Assembly: GCA_027486405.1 (NCBI GenBank)
Contig: JAIXPD010000025.1
Coordinates: 1 to 64,000, forward strand
Direction of reading: 5' to 3'
Length of the DNA: 64,000 bases
Source: Azospirillum sp.
GTDB lineage: Bacteria; Pseudomonadota; Alphaproteobacteria; Azospirillales; Azospirillaceae
Within the stretch, counting starts at the first letter, position 1. Each line of letters starts with the position of its first letter. The translations under genes and the position numbers were made by a program. The notes below the pieces were generated by a model. That model had not been told where the DNA came from. It did not search any database and saw only the letters and a list, made by a program, of their open reading frames with translations. Shown one piece after another: positions 38,526 to 47,215 of the stretch.

Positions 38526-39808
38526 CCCTCCGCCCAGACGGTGCGGCCATCGACGATGGTGCGCAACGGACGGCCCTGGACCGGACGCTTGTCAAAGGGC
38601 GAGTTCTTCGACTTCGACTTGAAGCGGCTGATGTCGATCTGCCACGGCTGATCGAGGTCGAACACCACCAGATCGGCGGCGGCCCCCTTGGCGATGCGGC
38701 CCAGCGGCAGGCCCAGAATGTCGGCGGGCTTCACGGTGACGCAGGCCAGCGCCTGCGACAGGCTCATCGCCCCCTTGTGCACCAGCTCCAGCATCAGCGG
38801 GAACAGGGTTTCCAGGCCGCTGATGCCGCAGGCGGCCTGCGCGAAGGGCAGGCGCTTCTGGTCCTGGTCCTGCGGCACATGGTCGGACGCGATGGCGTCG
38901 ATGGTCCCGTCGGCCAAACCGGCGACGATGGCGCGGCGGTCCATTTCCCCGCGCAGCGGCGGCGACACCTTCGCAAACGTGCGGTAATCGCCAACATCCA
39001 CCTCGGTCAACGCGAAGTAATGCGGGGCGGTGTCGCAGGTCACGCGCAGGCCGCGCGCCTTGGCCCGGCGGATCAGGTCAACCGACTCTCCGGTGGTGAC
39101 GTGGGCAAAATGCAGCCGCCCGCCGGTCAGTTCCACCAGACGCAGATCGCGTTCGATCATGATGATCTCGGCCTCGCGCGGGATGCCGACCAACCCCAGG
39201 CGGGTGGCGATCTCGCCCGAATTCATCATGCCGCCGCCCAGGCTCGGCTCTTCGGGATGCTGAACGATCAGCTTGTCGAAGGTCTTGGCGTAGCTGAGCG
39301 CCCGGCGCATCGTCTTGGCGCTGCCGATGGCCTTGGTCCCGTCGGTGAAGGCGACCGCCCCGGCCTGGGCCAGCAGGCCCATTTCGGTGATCTCGTTGCC
39401 CTCGGTTCCGCGCGTGGCGGAGCCATAGGCGAAGACCTTGACCATCTTCGCCTCGCGGGCGCGGCGGGCGACGAACTCCAGCCCGGCGACCTCGTCCAGC
39501 ACCGGGTCGGTGTTGGGCAGCAGGGCCATGGCGGTGATGCCACCGGCGGCGGCGGCGCGGGACGCGCTCTTGATCGTGTCCTTTTCCTCGTCGCCCGGCT
39601 CGCCGATCAGAACGCGCATGTCCACCAGACCGGGGGCCAGGCACAGGCCGGAGAGGTTGATCGCTTCCGCGTCGGCGGGTACGCCGCCCGCAAACAGGTC
39701 GGTGCCGAAATCAACGATCTTGCCGCCGTCTGTCAGCAGATCGGCGCGCTGGTCGAACCCGCTGGCCGGGTCGATCACGCGGGCGTTCAGATAGGCGACG
39801 CGGCTCAT
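38522..39808 (-). CDS. pyrC: Dihydroorotase
   Basis: A 428-residue class I dihydroorotase. It begins with [15 protein letters not shown] and shows [16 protein letters not shown] where active enzymes have D-x-H-x-H: the expected DxHxH reads D-M-R-V-L here, so the two zinc-binding histidines are missing. Later motifs [13 protein letters not shown] and [31 protein letters not shown] are retained. Missing His in this motif is typical of the PyrC' pseudo-dihydroorotases that form a complex with PyrB, so it may be structural rather than catalytic. It overlaps pyrB by 4 bases. Confidence 0.85.
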   Translation of the reverse strand: MSRVAYLNARVIDPASGFDQRADLLTDGGKIVDFGTDLFAGGVPADAEAINLSGLCLAPGLVDMRVLIGEPGDEEKDTIKSASRAAAAGGITAMALLPNTDPVLDEVAGLEFVARRAREAKMVKVFAYGSATRGTEGNEITEMGLLAQAGAVAFTDGTKAIGSAKTMRRALSYAKTFDKLIVQHPEEPSLGGGMMNSGEIATRLGLVGIPREAEIIMIERDLRLVELTGGRLHFAHVTTGESVDLIRRAKARGLRVTCDTAPHYFALTEVDVGDYRTFAKVSPPLRGEMDRRAIVAGLADGTIDAIASDHVPQDQDQKRLPFAQAACGISGLETLFPLMLELVHKGAMSLSQALACVTVKPADILGLPLGRIAKGAAADLVVFDLDQPWQIDISRFKSKSKNSPFDKRPVQGRPLRTIVDGRTVWAEG

Positions 39809-40782
39809 TGGTCAGCTTTCTGGCGGTCGGTGTTGCGGCGGTCACGGGTGAGCAGGTCAAGCACGGCCATGCGGACGGCGACCCCCAGCTCGACCTGATC
39901 GAGGATCATGGAGCGCTTGAGATCGTCGGCCACCTCCGAGTCGATCTCCACCCCGCGATTCATCGGGCCGGGGTGCATGATGACCGCGTCGGGCTTGGCG
40001 ACCTCCAGCTTTTCGTAATCCAGGCCGTAGAAGTAGAAGTATTCCCGCGTGGACGGGATGAACTGGCCGCTCATCCGTTCGGTCTGAAGCCGCAGCATCA
40101 TGACGACGTCGGCGTCCTTCAGCCCGGTCTTCATCGAATGATGGACCTCCACCCCCAGCCGGTCGATCTGGGCGGGCAGCAGGGTGGGCGGGGCGACGCA
40201 GCGCACCCGCGCGCCCATGGCGTTCAAAAGATGGATGTTGGAGCGCGCGACGCGGCTGTGCAGGATGTCGCCGCAGATCGCCACAATCAGCCCTTCCAGG
40301 CGGCCCAGACGGCGGCGGATCGCCAGCGCGTCCAACAGGGCCTGGGTCGGGTGTTCGTGATGGCCGTCCCCGGCGTTGATGACCGCGCAGTTGACCTTGT
40401 CGGCCAGCAGCTTCACCGCGCCGGAGTCGGCGTGGCGAACCACCAGCGCGTCCAGATGCATGGCGTTGAGCGTCATCGCCGTGTCGATCAGCGTTTCGCC
40501 CTTCTTCACCGAGCTGCCGTCCGACGACATGTTGATGACGTCGGCCCCCAGCCGCTTGCCCGCCAGCTCGAAGCTGGTGCGCGTGCGGGTGGAGTTCTCG
40601 AAGAACAGGTTCACCAGCGTCCGCCCGTCGAGAAGGGACGACTTCTTCACGGGCTGGCGGTTCTGCTCGACGTAACCGTTGGCGAGGTCGAGGATCTGGG
40701 TGATCTCGGCGGACCGCAACCCCTCGATGCCGAGAAGGTGGCGGTGCGGGAAGATCGCGTCGGTGGTGGGGTTCGCGCTCAT
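39805..40782 (-). CDS. pyrB: Aspartate carbamoyltransferase catalytic subunit
   Basis: A 325-residue enzyme of pyrimidine synthesis joining carbamoyl phosphate and aspartate. Motifs are [24 protein letters not shown] (STRTR carbamoyl-phosphate loop), [39 protein letters not shown] (HPTQ) and [15 protein letters not shown]. No pyrI regulatory subunit is nearby, consistent with class A ATCases that need a PyrC partner, here the adjacent overlapping pyrC. It is the first gene of the long minus-strand series. Confidence 0.96.
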   Translation of the reverse strand: MSANPTTDAIFPHRHLLGIEGLRSAEITQILDLANGYVEQNRQPVKKSSLLDGRTLVNLFFENSTRTRTSFELAGKRLGADVINMSSDGSSVKKGETLIDTAMTLNAMHLDALVVRHADSGAVKLLADKVNCAVINAGDGHHEHPTQALLDALAIRRRLGRLEGLIVAICGDILHSRVARSNIHLLNAMGARVRCVAPPTLLPAQIDRLGVEVHHSMKTGLKDADVVMMLRLQTERMSGQFIPSTREYFYFYGLDYEKLEVAKPDAVIMHPGPMNRGVEIDSEVADDLKRSMILDQVELGVAVRMAVLDLLTRDRRNTDRQKADQ

Positions 40783-40851
40783 GGGCGCGGACTATAGGAG
40801 CGGGGCGGGACGCCCGCAAGCGCCCCGACAGCCACCCACACAGCCCCACGG

Positions 40852-41742
40852 TCAAGGGGTGCGCTCGGCTTCTTCGAACAGCCAGTCGCGGAAGGCTTTG
40901 ACCTTGGGACGGCTGAAATAATGGGGTGGGGCGGCGACGTAATAGGCCAGGCTGCCGGGCATGTGGACGTCGAACAGACGCACCAGCCGCCCGGCGGCGA
41001 TGTCGTCGGCGACCAGCACGCCGCGCGCCAGCGCGATGCCGTGGCCGCTCATCGCCGCCTGAAGGGTGAAGGACGAATCGTCGAACCGCAAACCGCGCTC
41101 CACATCCGCCCCGTCGATCCCCGCCGCCCGGAACCAGACCGCCCAGGAGATGTTGTAATCGTCGTGCAGCAGCGTGTGGTGGCGCAGATCCTCTGGGCAG
41201 GTCAGCGGCGGCCCGTTCCTCAGCAGCGACGGGTGGCCGACGGGAAAGATGTCCTCCGTCAGCAGCCGTTCCACCTGCAAATCCGGCCAATGACCGTTGC
41301 CGAAGCGGATCGCCAGATCGACGTCCTGCCGGGTGAAATCGACGATCTGCGTCGTGCTCTGCACTCGCACATCCAGATCGGGATGACGCTTTTGAAAGCG
41401 CATCAGGCGCGGGACCAGCCATTTCGACGCGAAGCTGGGCATGGCGGAGATGGTCAACGGCCCGGTGCTGTCGTTGCGGATCAGCTTTTCGGTGGCTTGC
41501 GCCAGGGTGTCCAGCGCCTCCCGCACCGAGGGGACGTAGCTTTGCCCGGCCTCCGTCAGGGCCAGCGCCCGGTTCATTCGACGAAACAGGGGTAATCCGA
41601 GCCATTCCTCCAGCGCCTTGATCTGGTGGCTGACGGCGGCCTGGGTGACGTGCAGTTCCTCGGCCGCCTTGGTGAAGGACAGATGGCGGGCGGCGGCGTC
41701 GAAGGCGCGCACCGCGTTCAGCGGGGGCAGGCGGCGGGGCAT
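40852..41742 (-). CDS. LysR-family regulator, GcvA type
   Basis: A 296-residue regulator. The helix-turn-helix is at residues 4-63 (LPPLNAVRAFDAAARHLSFTKAAEELHVTQAAVSHQIKALEEWLGLPLFRR), the GcvA-type pattern, and the effector domain starts TGPLTISAMPSFASKWLVPRL. The ligand is unknown. It is divergent from a DUF1127 gene, a pairing common in alphaproteobacteria, and a CTAAT palindrome lies between them. Autoregulation and control of the DUF1127 gene are likely. Confidence 0.88.
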   Translation of the reverse strand: MPRRLPPLNAVRAFDAAARHLSFTKAAEELHVTQAAVSHQIKALEEWLGLPLFRRMNRALALTEAGQSYVPSVREALDTLAQATEKLIRNDSTGPLTISAMPSFASKWLVPRLMRFQKRHPDLDVRVQSTTQIVDFTRQDVDLAIRFGNGHWPDLQVERLLTEDIFPVGHPSLLRNGPPLTCPEDLRHHTLLHDDYNISWAVWFRAAGIDGADVERGLRFDDSSFTLQAAMSGHGIALARGVLVADDIAAGRLVRLFDVHMPGSLAYYVAAPPHYFSRPKVKAFRDWLFEEAERTP

Positions 41743-41781
41743 GGCGAACCAACAGGAGGGGGAGGACGGGCGGCGATTCGG

Positions 41782-41796
41782 ATTAGCTTTCCTAAT
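41782..41796. promoter_or_regulatory. LysR/GcvA-type operator
   Basis: ATTAG-CTTTC-CTAAT is a perfect 5-5-5 palindrome 40 bases upstream of the LysR start and 136 bases before the DUF1127 gene. Its half-site CTAAT equals the published E. coli GcvA half-site. Bases 41743-41931 hold no other gene. Confidence 0.6.
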
Positions 41797-41931
41797 TCAG
41801 TCTATGAGAAAGCGTCGTTTGCCCGCAAGGACCGGGTGGTTCAAGGTTGGTTCCACGAGCGAGGGTGAGCGCAGCAACGGCCCCCAACCACCGCCGAAGC
41901 AACCACCACCCATCCGTGACGGAGCGAGATC

Positions 41932-42162
41932 ATGAGCCAGAGCACCCAATCCCCCATCACCCTGTCCGGTTCCAGCGCGACGCGTGTCGGTGGTGGCCTT
42001 GGCGGGGTCGTCACCGCGCTGTTCGATGGTTTGGCGACCTGGGCCGACCGCCGCCGTCAGCGTCGCACGCTGACCCAGATGCCCGATCACCTGTTGGCCG
42101 ACATCGGCCTGTCGCGCGCCGACGCCGAACAGGAAGTCACCAAGCCGTTCTGGCGGGGGTGA
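41932..42162 (+). CDS. DUF1127 small protein
   Basis: A 76-residue protein with a Ser/Thr/Gly-rich N-terminus and the C-terminal DUF1127 motif: WADRRRQRRTLTQMPDHLLADIGLSRADAEQEVTKPFWR. Such Arg-rich proteins are small RNA-linked regulators of phosphate and carbon metabolism in Agrobacterium and Rhodobacter; the molecular role here is not known. GGAGCGAGATC precedes the ATG. It is divergent from the LysR gene, and its stop overlaps the GTG of the next gene. Confidence 0.88.
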   Translation: MSQSTQSPITLSGSSATRVGGGLGGVVTALFDGLATWADRRRQRRTLTQMPDHLLADIGLSRADAEQEVTKPFWRG

Positions 42163-42596
42163 GAGCGTTGAGCGACGCACCGAACCCAGCCCCAGAATTG
42201 ACCGGGCGCTGCCTGTGCGGCGGCGTCCGGTTCCATCTGACCGAACGGCCCCTGGGGGTGGCGAACTGCCATTGCGGGCAGTGCCGCCGCTTCCATGGCC
42301 ATGTCGGGGCCTATGTCAGCCTACCGCGCCCGGCGGTGGTGTTCGACTCGGACGACAGCCTGCGCTGGTTCCGCTCCTCCGACCACGCCCAACGCGGCTT
42401 TTGCGGTGTGTGCGGCTCGTCCCTGTTCTGGATGGGCGACAGCGGTGGGCGGCTCGACGTTGCGGCGGGCTGCCTGGACGCGCCGACCGGCCTGATCACC
42501 CTGCGGCACATCTTCGTCGCCGATCAGGGGGATTATTACCGCATCCCCGATGACTCCCTGGACCGCTTCCCCGCGACCACCACCCCGTCCGCCTGA
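42159..42596 (+). CDS. GFA-family (CENP-V) zinc protein
   Basis: A 145-residue protein of the glutathione-dependent formaldehyde-activating (GFA/CENP-V) fold. Zinc-binding cysteines are in GRCLCGGVRF, NCHCGQCRRFHG and GFCGVCGSSLFW. Members bind S-hydroxymethylglutathione or have unrelated roles, and no formaldehyde-oxidising genes are near. The start is uncertain: GTG 42159 overlaps the DUF1127 stop (GTGA); TTG 42168 has a good GGGGGTGA site. The gene is coupled to DUF1127 in either case. Confidence 0.85.
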   Translation: MRALSDAPNPAPELTGRCLCGGVRFHLTERPLGVANCHCGQCRRFHGHVGAYVSLPRPAVVFDSDDSLRWFRSSDHAQRGFCGVCGSSLFWMGDSGGRLDVAAGCLDAPTGLITLRHIFVADQGDYYRIPDDSLDRFPATTTPSA

Positions 42597-42680
42597 GCCT
42601 TTTCCGCCGCTGTGCTGTTCGGTCGCAGGTGATGCGCGCGGATCGCACAGCGCTTTCGGTTGACCGGGTCGGGGATGGGT

Positions 42681-42699
42681 GAGAATGATTGTCAGGTGC
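42681..42699 (+). promoter_or_regulatory. Fur-box-like site before the iron-uptake pair
   Basis: GAGAATGATTGTCAGGTGC matches the left and central parts of the 19-base Fur box GATAATGATAATCATTATC, about 35 bases upstream of the cupredoxin start. This would give iron-dependent control of cupredoxin-FTR1. Confidence 0.5.
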
Positions 42700-42733
42700 A
42701 CATCTGTTTCCTGCCCTGAGGTCGTTTCCCACC

Positions 42734-43084
42734 ATGCGTCACCGGATCGCTCGTCTGACCCTGAGCGCGGCGCTGCTGCTGCCGGTTGCTCCCGCGTTCG
42801 TCACCCCCGTGTGGGCCGACGACGCGCCGATCACCATTATCATCAAGGATCACAGATTCGATCCGGTCGAGGTGAAGGTCCCCGCCAACAAGCGGGTGAC
42901 GCTGCTGGTGGACAACCAGGACGCCACCTCCGAAGAGTTTGAAAGCGCCGAACTGAAGGTCGAAAAGATCGTCGGCGGCCGCAAACAGATCAAGGTCGCC
43001 ATCGGGCCGTTGAAGCCCGGCAAATACCCGTTCTTCGGGGAATTCCACGAGGCCACGGCCAAAGGGACCGTCATCGCCGAGTGA
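42734..43084 (+). CDS. Periplasmic cupredoxin-domain protein for iron transport
   Basis: A 116-residue exported protein. The signal peptide (MRHRIARLTLSAALLLPVAPAF...WA) is followed by one cupredoxin fold: DDAPITIIIKDHRFDPVEVKVPANKRVTLLVDNQDATSEEFESAELKVEK... and YPFFGEFHEATAKGTVIAE. The EEFES/ELKVEK segment is the acidic pattern of the EfeO/P19-linked cupredoxins. A copper site is not complete by eye. It probably binds or oxidises iron for the FTR1 permease encoded next. The last codons lie in a 17-bp tandem repeat. Confidence 0.8.
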   Translation: MRHRIARLTLSAALLLPVAPAFVTPVWADDAPITIIIKDHRFDPVEVKVPANKRVTLLVDNQDATSEEFESAELKVEKIVGGRKQIKVAIGPLKPGKYPFFGEFHEATAKGTVIAE

Positions 43085-43116
43085 CCGTCATCGCCGAGTG
43101 ACCGTCATCGCCGCGT
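43066..43116. repeat. Three copies of a 17-bp repeat at the cupredoxin gene end
   Basis: GACCGTCATCGCCGAGT occurs at 43066-43082, 43083-43099 and 43100-43116 (the last ending GCGT). The first copy contains the last codons of the gene, so the stop region has been duplicated twice, apparently recently. No product is implied. Confidence 0.9.
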
Positions 43117-43179
43117 GACGTGTCCGCGCGTCCCTTCGGCCTCTGTTCCGCGTTCTGATTCCCGCAGCGGGAGAATCCC

Positions 43180-44019
43180 ATGCTTGCCAGTCTCATCATT
43201 GTCTTCCGCGAGGTGCTGGAGGCCGGTCTGATCGTCGGCATCGTTCTGGCGGCGACGGAGGGCGTGGCCGGGCGCGGGCGCTGGGTGACGATGGGCATCG
43301 CCGCCGGGATCCTCGGATCCTGCGTTGTGGCCTGGTTCGCCGACGCCATCAGCGGCCTGTTCGCCGACACCGGGCAGGAGCTGTTCAACGCCGGTGTGCT
43401 GCTGGTCGCCGTGGCCATGTTGGCGTGGCACAACGCCTGGATGGCCCAGCATGGGCGGGAGATCGCCCGCGATATGGCGGCCATGGGCCGCGCGGTGTCG
43501 AGCGGTGAGCGGTCGCTCGCCGCGCTGGCGGTGGTGATCGGCGTGGCGGTGCTGCGCGAGGGGGCGGAGGTCGTTCTGTTCCTTACCGGCATCCTGGCGT
43601 CGGAGGAGGGCGGTGTCGGCACCGTCCTGGCCGGTGGGCTGGGCGGCGTGGCGTTGGGCGCGCTGATGTCGGCCCTGATGTACGCGGGTTTGCTGCGCAT
43701 CCCCACGCGCCACCTGTTCCGGGTGACGACGTGGCTGTTGACCCTGCTGGCGGCGGGCATGGCCGCCACCGCCGTGTCCTTTCTGGCCCAGGCCGGGGTT
43801 TTGGAACGCGGCGGGGACATCCTGTGGGACAGCTCCGGCCTGCTGCGCGACAAGAGCGTGATCGGGCAGGCGCTGCACGTCCTGATCGGCTACACCGACC
43901 GCCCGACCGAAGCCCAGCTTCTCGCCTATCTCGCCACCGTCGTGGCCATTCTCGGCCTGACCCGTCTTGCGGCGGGATCGGCCCAGCCGGTCCGCCGCGC
44001 GGCCAACCCGGCGGAGTGA
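43180..44019 (+). CDS. FTR1-family iron permease
   Basis: A 279-residue inner-membrane permease of the Ftr1/EfeU family with about seven segments. Both iron-binding RExxE motifs are present: IIVFREVLEAGLIVGIV near the start and GVAVLREGAEVVLFLTG near residue 125. It imports ferric iron after oxidation, with the upstream periplasmic cupredoxin as a likely partner, forming a two-gene system without EfeB. The gap is 95 bases. Confidence 0.9.
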   Translation: MLASLIIVFREVLEAGLIVGIVLAATEGVAGRGRWVTMGIAAGILGSCVVAWFADAISGLFADTGQELFNAGVLLVAVAMLAWHNAWMAQHGREIARDMAAMGRAVSSGERSLAALAVVIGVAVLREGAEVVLFLTGILASEEGGVGTVLAGGLGGVALGALMSALMYAGLLRIPTRHLFRVTTWLLTLLAAGMAATAVSFLAQAGVLERGGDILWDSSGLLRDKSVIGQALHVLIGYTDRPTEAQLLAYLATVVAILGLTRLAAGSAQPVRRAANPAE

Positions 44020-44055
44020 CCGGCCTCTTTGGTTTTGGCCTCAGCGATCCCGGCC

Positions 44056-44622
44056 TCAGCGATCCCGGTTGAAACGGTCCTCGCCGAAACGGTCCTCGTC
44101 GTCGTTGTCGGTGTCCTCGGCGTCGTCCTGTTCAGCCTGACGGCGCTGGTTGGCCAGCATGTCGAGCGCGCCTTGCAGGATGTAGGCGGCGGCCATCTTG
44201 TCCACCACCTCGTCGCGCCGTTTGCGGGTCATGTCGGCCTCGCCGATCATGAAGCGTTCAACCGCCGAGGTGGACAGACGTTCGTCCCAAAAGGCGATCT
44301 GCGCGTCCCAACCCAGCAGGTCGGCGCGCTCCAACAGGTTCTTGGCGAAGGCGCGCACGGATTCGGCGCGCGGGCCTTCGGTGCCGTCCATGTTCAGCGG
44401 CAGGCCGATGACCAGACCGCCGACGCTGTAATCGCGAATGGTCCGCGCCAGCTCGCGCGCGTCCTGGGTGAATTTGGTGCGCATCAGCACCCCGATGGGG
44501 GAGGCGACGACCAGACCGGGGTCGGCCACCGCCAGACCAACGGTTTTGCTGCCAACATCCAGCCCCAGCAGGCGTTGGCCACGGCCCAGCCGGGCCGCAA
44601 GTTCGGAAAGCTCGTGTATCAT
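44056..44622 (-). CDS. ruvX: RuvX/YqgF family RNase H-like protein
   Basis: A 188-residue YqgF-family nuclease: RLLGLDVGSKTVGLAVADP (first acidic motif), VGGLVIGLPLNMDGTEGPRAESVRAFAKNL, AFWDERLSTSAVERFM and DKMAAAYILQGALD. It is a probable Holliday-junction or 16S rRNA maturation nuclease. ATG 44622 (MIHELSELAARLG) is chosen over longer frames that would run into the mobile element. The last ~25 residues are very acidic (DDAEDTDNDDEDR...), a tail not common in the family. It converges with the FTR1 gene. Confidence 0.9.
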   Translation of the reverse strand: MIHELSELAARLGRGQRLLGLDVGSKTVGLAVADPGLVVASPIGVLMRTKFTQDARELARTIRDYSVGGLVIGLPLNMDGTEGPRAESVRAFAKNLLERADLLGWDAQIAFWDERLSTSAVERFMIGEADMTRKRRDEVVDKMAAAYILQGALDMLANQRRQAEQDDAEDTDNDDEDRFGEDRFNRDR

Positions 44623-44673
44623 GCCGGGACCATAAGTCCCCAGCGCCCGCCCGGCAAGACCGCGCGCGGCTCC

Positions 44674-44930
44674 CAGGGCAATCGCTTGAAGCCGCTTGAA
44701 GCATCGTGCGTGCGACCGGAACAAGATTCACCACGGATTTCGCGGATTTTCCCACGGATTTCGCGGAACCCGTCTCAGAGCCATCCTGTTTGCGATCCGG
44801 CGACAAACCTCATGACCGGATGCAGGATGGGGTTGGGGGCGAAAATCCGTGCAATCCCTCATTTTTTCCGTGAAATCCGTGTCCATTCTTGCTTGCGTCG
44901 TGAGGATCGCCTGGTCAAGCGATTGCCCTG
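44674..44930. mobile_element. Non-autonomous ISAs1-type element (MITE), copy 2
   Basis: A 257-bp element with perfect 16-base inverted ends CAGGGCAATCGCTTGA at 44674 and its complement at 44915-44930. It is flanked by near-perfect 10-bp direct repeats: GCGCGGCTCC (44664-44673) and GCGCGACTCC (44931-44940). The interior differs from copy 1 and is itself palindromic: CACGGATTTCGCGGA faces TCCGTGAAATCCGTG, and CCATCCTG faces CAGGATGG. It has no coding sequence. It occupies half of the 519-base gap 44623-45141; the other half holds nothing I recognise and presumably the serA promoter. Confidence 0.8.
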
Positions 44931-45141
44931 GCGCGACTCCCGTCCCGCCGCCGGTTGATCGACCCGGTCCATACGGTGGCGTTCCGCGCGTTTTCCGCCA
45001 CGCCGACATGCGCCACGCACTATGGCAGCGCAGCATCGGTTGGGTGACAAGCCCCGCTGTTGGCGGTACGGTGCGCACTCGCTTTGCCGAGGCCCGCCGT
45101 TTCAACCCCGTTTGGGGCGGACGGGCCATTGACCAAGACGG

Positions 45142-46395
<1,254 letters not shown>

Positions 46396-46434
46396 GAGAC
46401 AGTGGGGCTTGCCGATGGGCGGTGGCGGGGCGAT

Positions 46435-47196
46435 ATGGCTCGCATGACCGCTCATCGGCTTTGCCCTTCCGGATTTTCCTTTTCCGGGCTGTTCCGTTCC
46501 GGTGTCTGCGCTGCGCTGCTGGGTTGGTTTATCTTGCCAACCAGCGCCGTGGCGCAAAGCTGCCCGCCAATGGCGCGGGCCACCCTGTCGTTTGAGGTCG
46601 CGCTTGCCCCCATCGAGCGCAACGACGGCCTGTCCATCGCCCAGCTCGCCCGTCAGCCGGGGCGTGCGCCGGGGCCGGCGGGATCGGCGCGCGGCCATGT
46701 GCTGGGGCTGACCCAGGCCCGTTACGGCGAACAATCGCAAATCAGCGCCCAGTTCCAGCCGATGAGCGACGGCAGCTTTTGCGCCTCGCTGAAGACCCTG
46801 ACGGTGTCCTTTGGTTTTCAGCAGCGCGTGGTTCTGGTGGCCCGCGAATTGCCGATCGCAAGCTGCATCTTCCGCGAGGTGCTGGAGCACGAGATGAAGC
46901 ACATCGCGGTGGACGAGGCGCTGTTGCGCGAGGCCGCCCCGCAAATCCGCCGTCGCCTGGACGAGGCGTTGGCCCAGATCGAGCCGGTGCGCGTGCGCGG
47001 CGAAAACCAGGCGATGCAAGCCTTCCGCCACCGCCTTGACGGGACCATGCGCGCGATCATGCAGGAATTCGGGCGGGAGCGTGACCAGCGTCAGGCCCAG
47101 GTCGACACCGCCGAGGAGTATGAGCGGGTGTCCAAATCCTGCGGCGGCGAGGTCCGCGATTATCTGCCCAAGCCGCCGACACGGCGGCAGGGCTGA
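46435..47196 (+). CDS. Exported protein with HExxH motif (DUF922-like)
   Basis: A 253-residue protein with an N-terminal signal peptide (FSGLFRSGVCAALLGWFILPTSAVAQSC). The centre has FREVLEHEMKHIAVDEALLREA; HEMKH (from about residue 152) is a zincin-type HExxH in a helix with a downstream acidic helix, as in DUF922 putative periplasmic zinc proteases. The N-terminal part is rich in Ala and Gly, and the C-terminal ~80 residues are helical with charged residues. Proteolysis is not proven. It is 39 bases after serA and convergent with the MFS gene. Confidence 0.65.
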   Translation: MARMTAHRLCPSGFSFSGLFRSGVCAALLGWFILPTSAVAQSCPPMARATLSFEVALAPIERNDGLSIAQLARQPGRAPGPAGSARGHVLGLTQARYGEQSQISAQFQPMSDGSFCASLKTLTVSFGFQQRVVLVARELPIASCIFREVLEHEMKHIAVDEALLREAAPQIRRRLDEALAQIEPVRVRGENQAMQAFRHRLDGTMRAIMQEFGRERDQRQAQVDTAEEYERVSKSCGGEVRDYLPKPPTRRQG

Positions 47197-47215
47197 TGCG
47201 GGACCAAGTCAGGCG

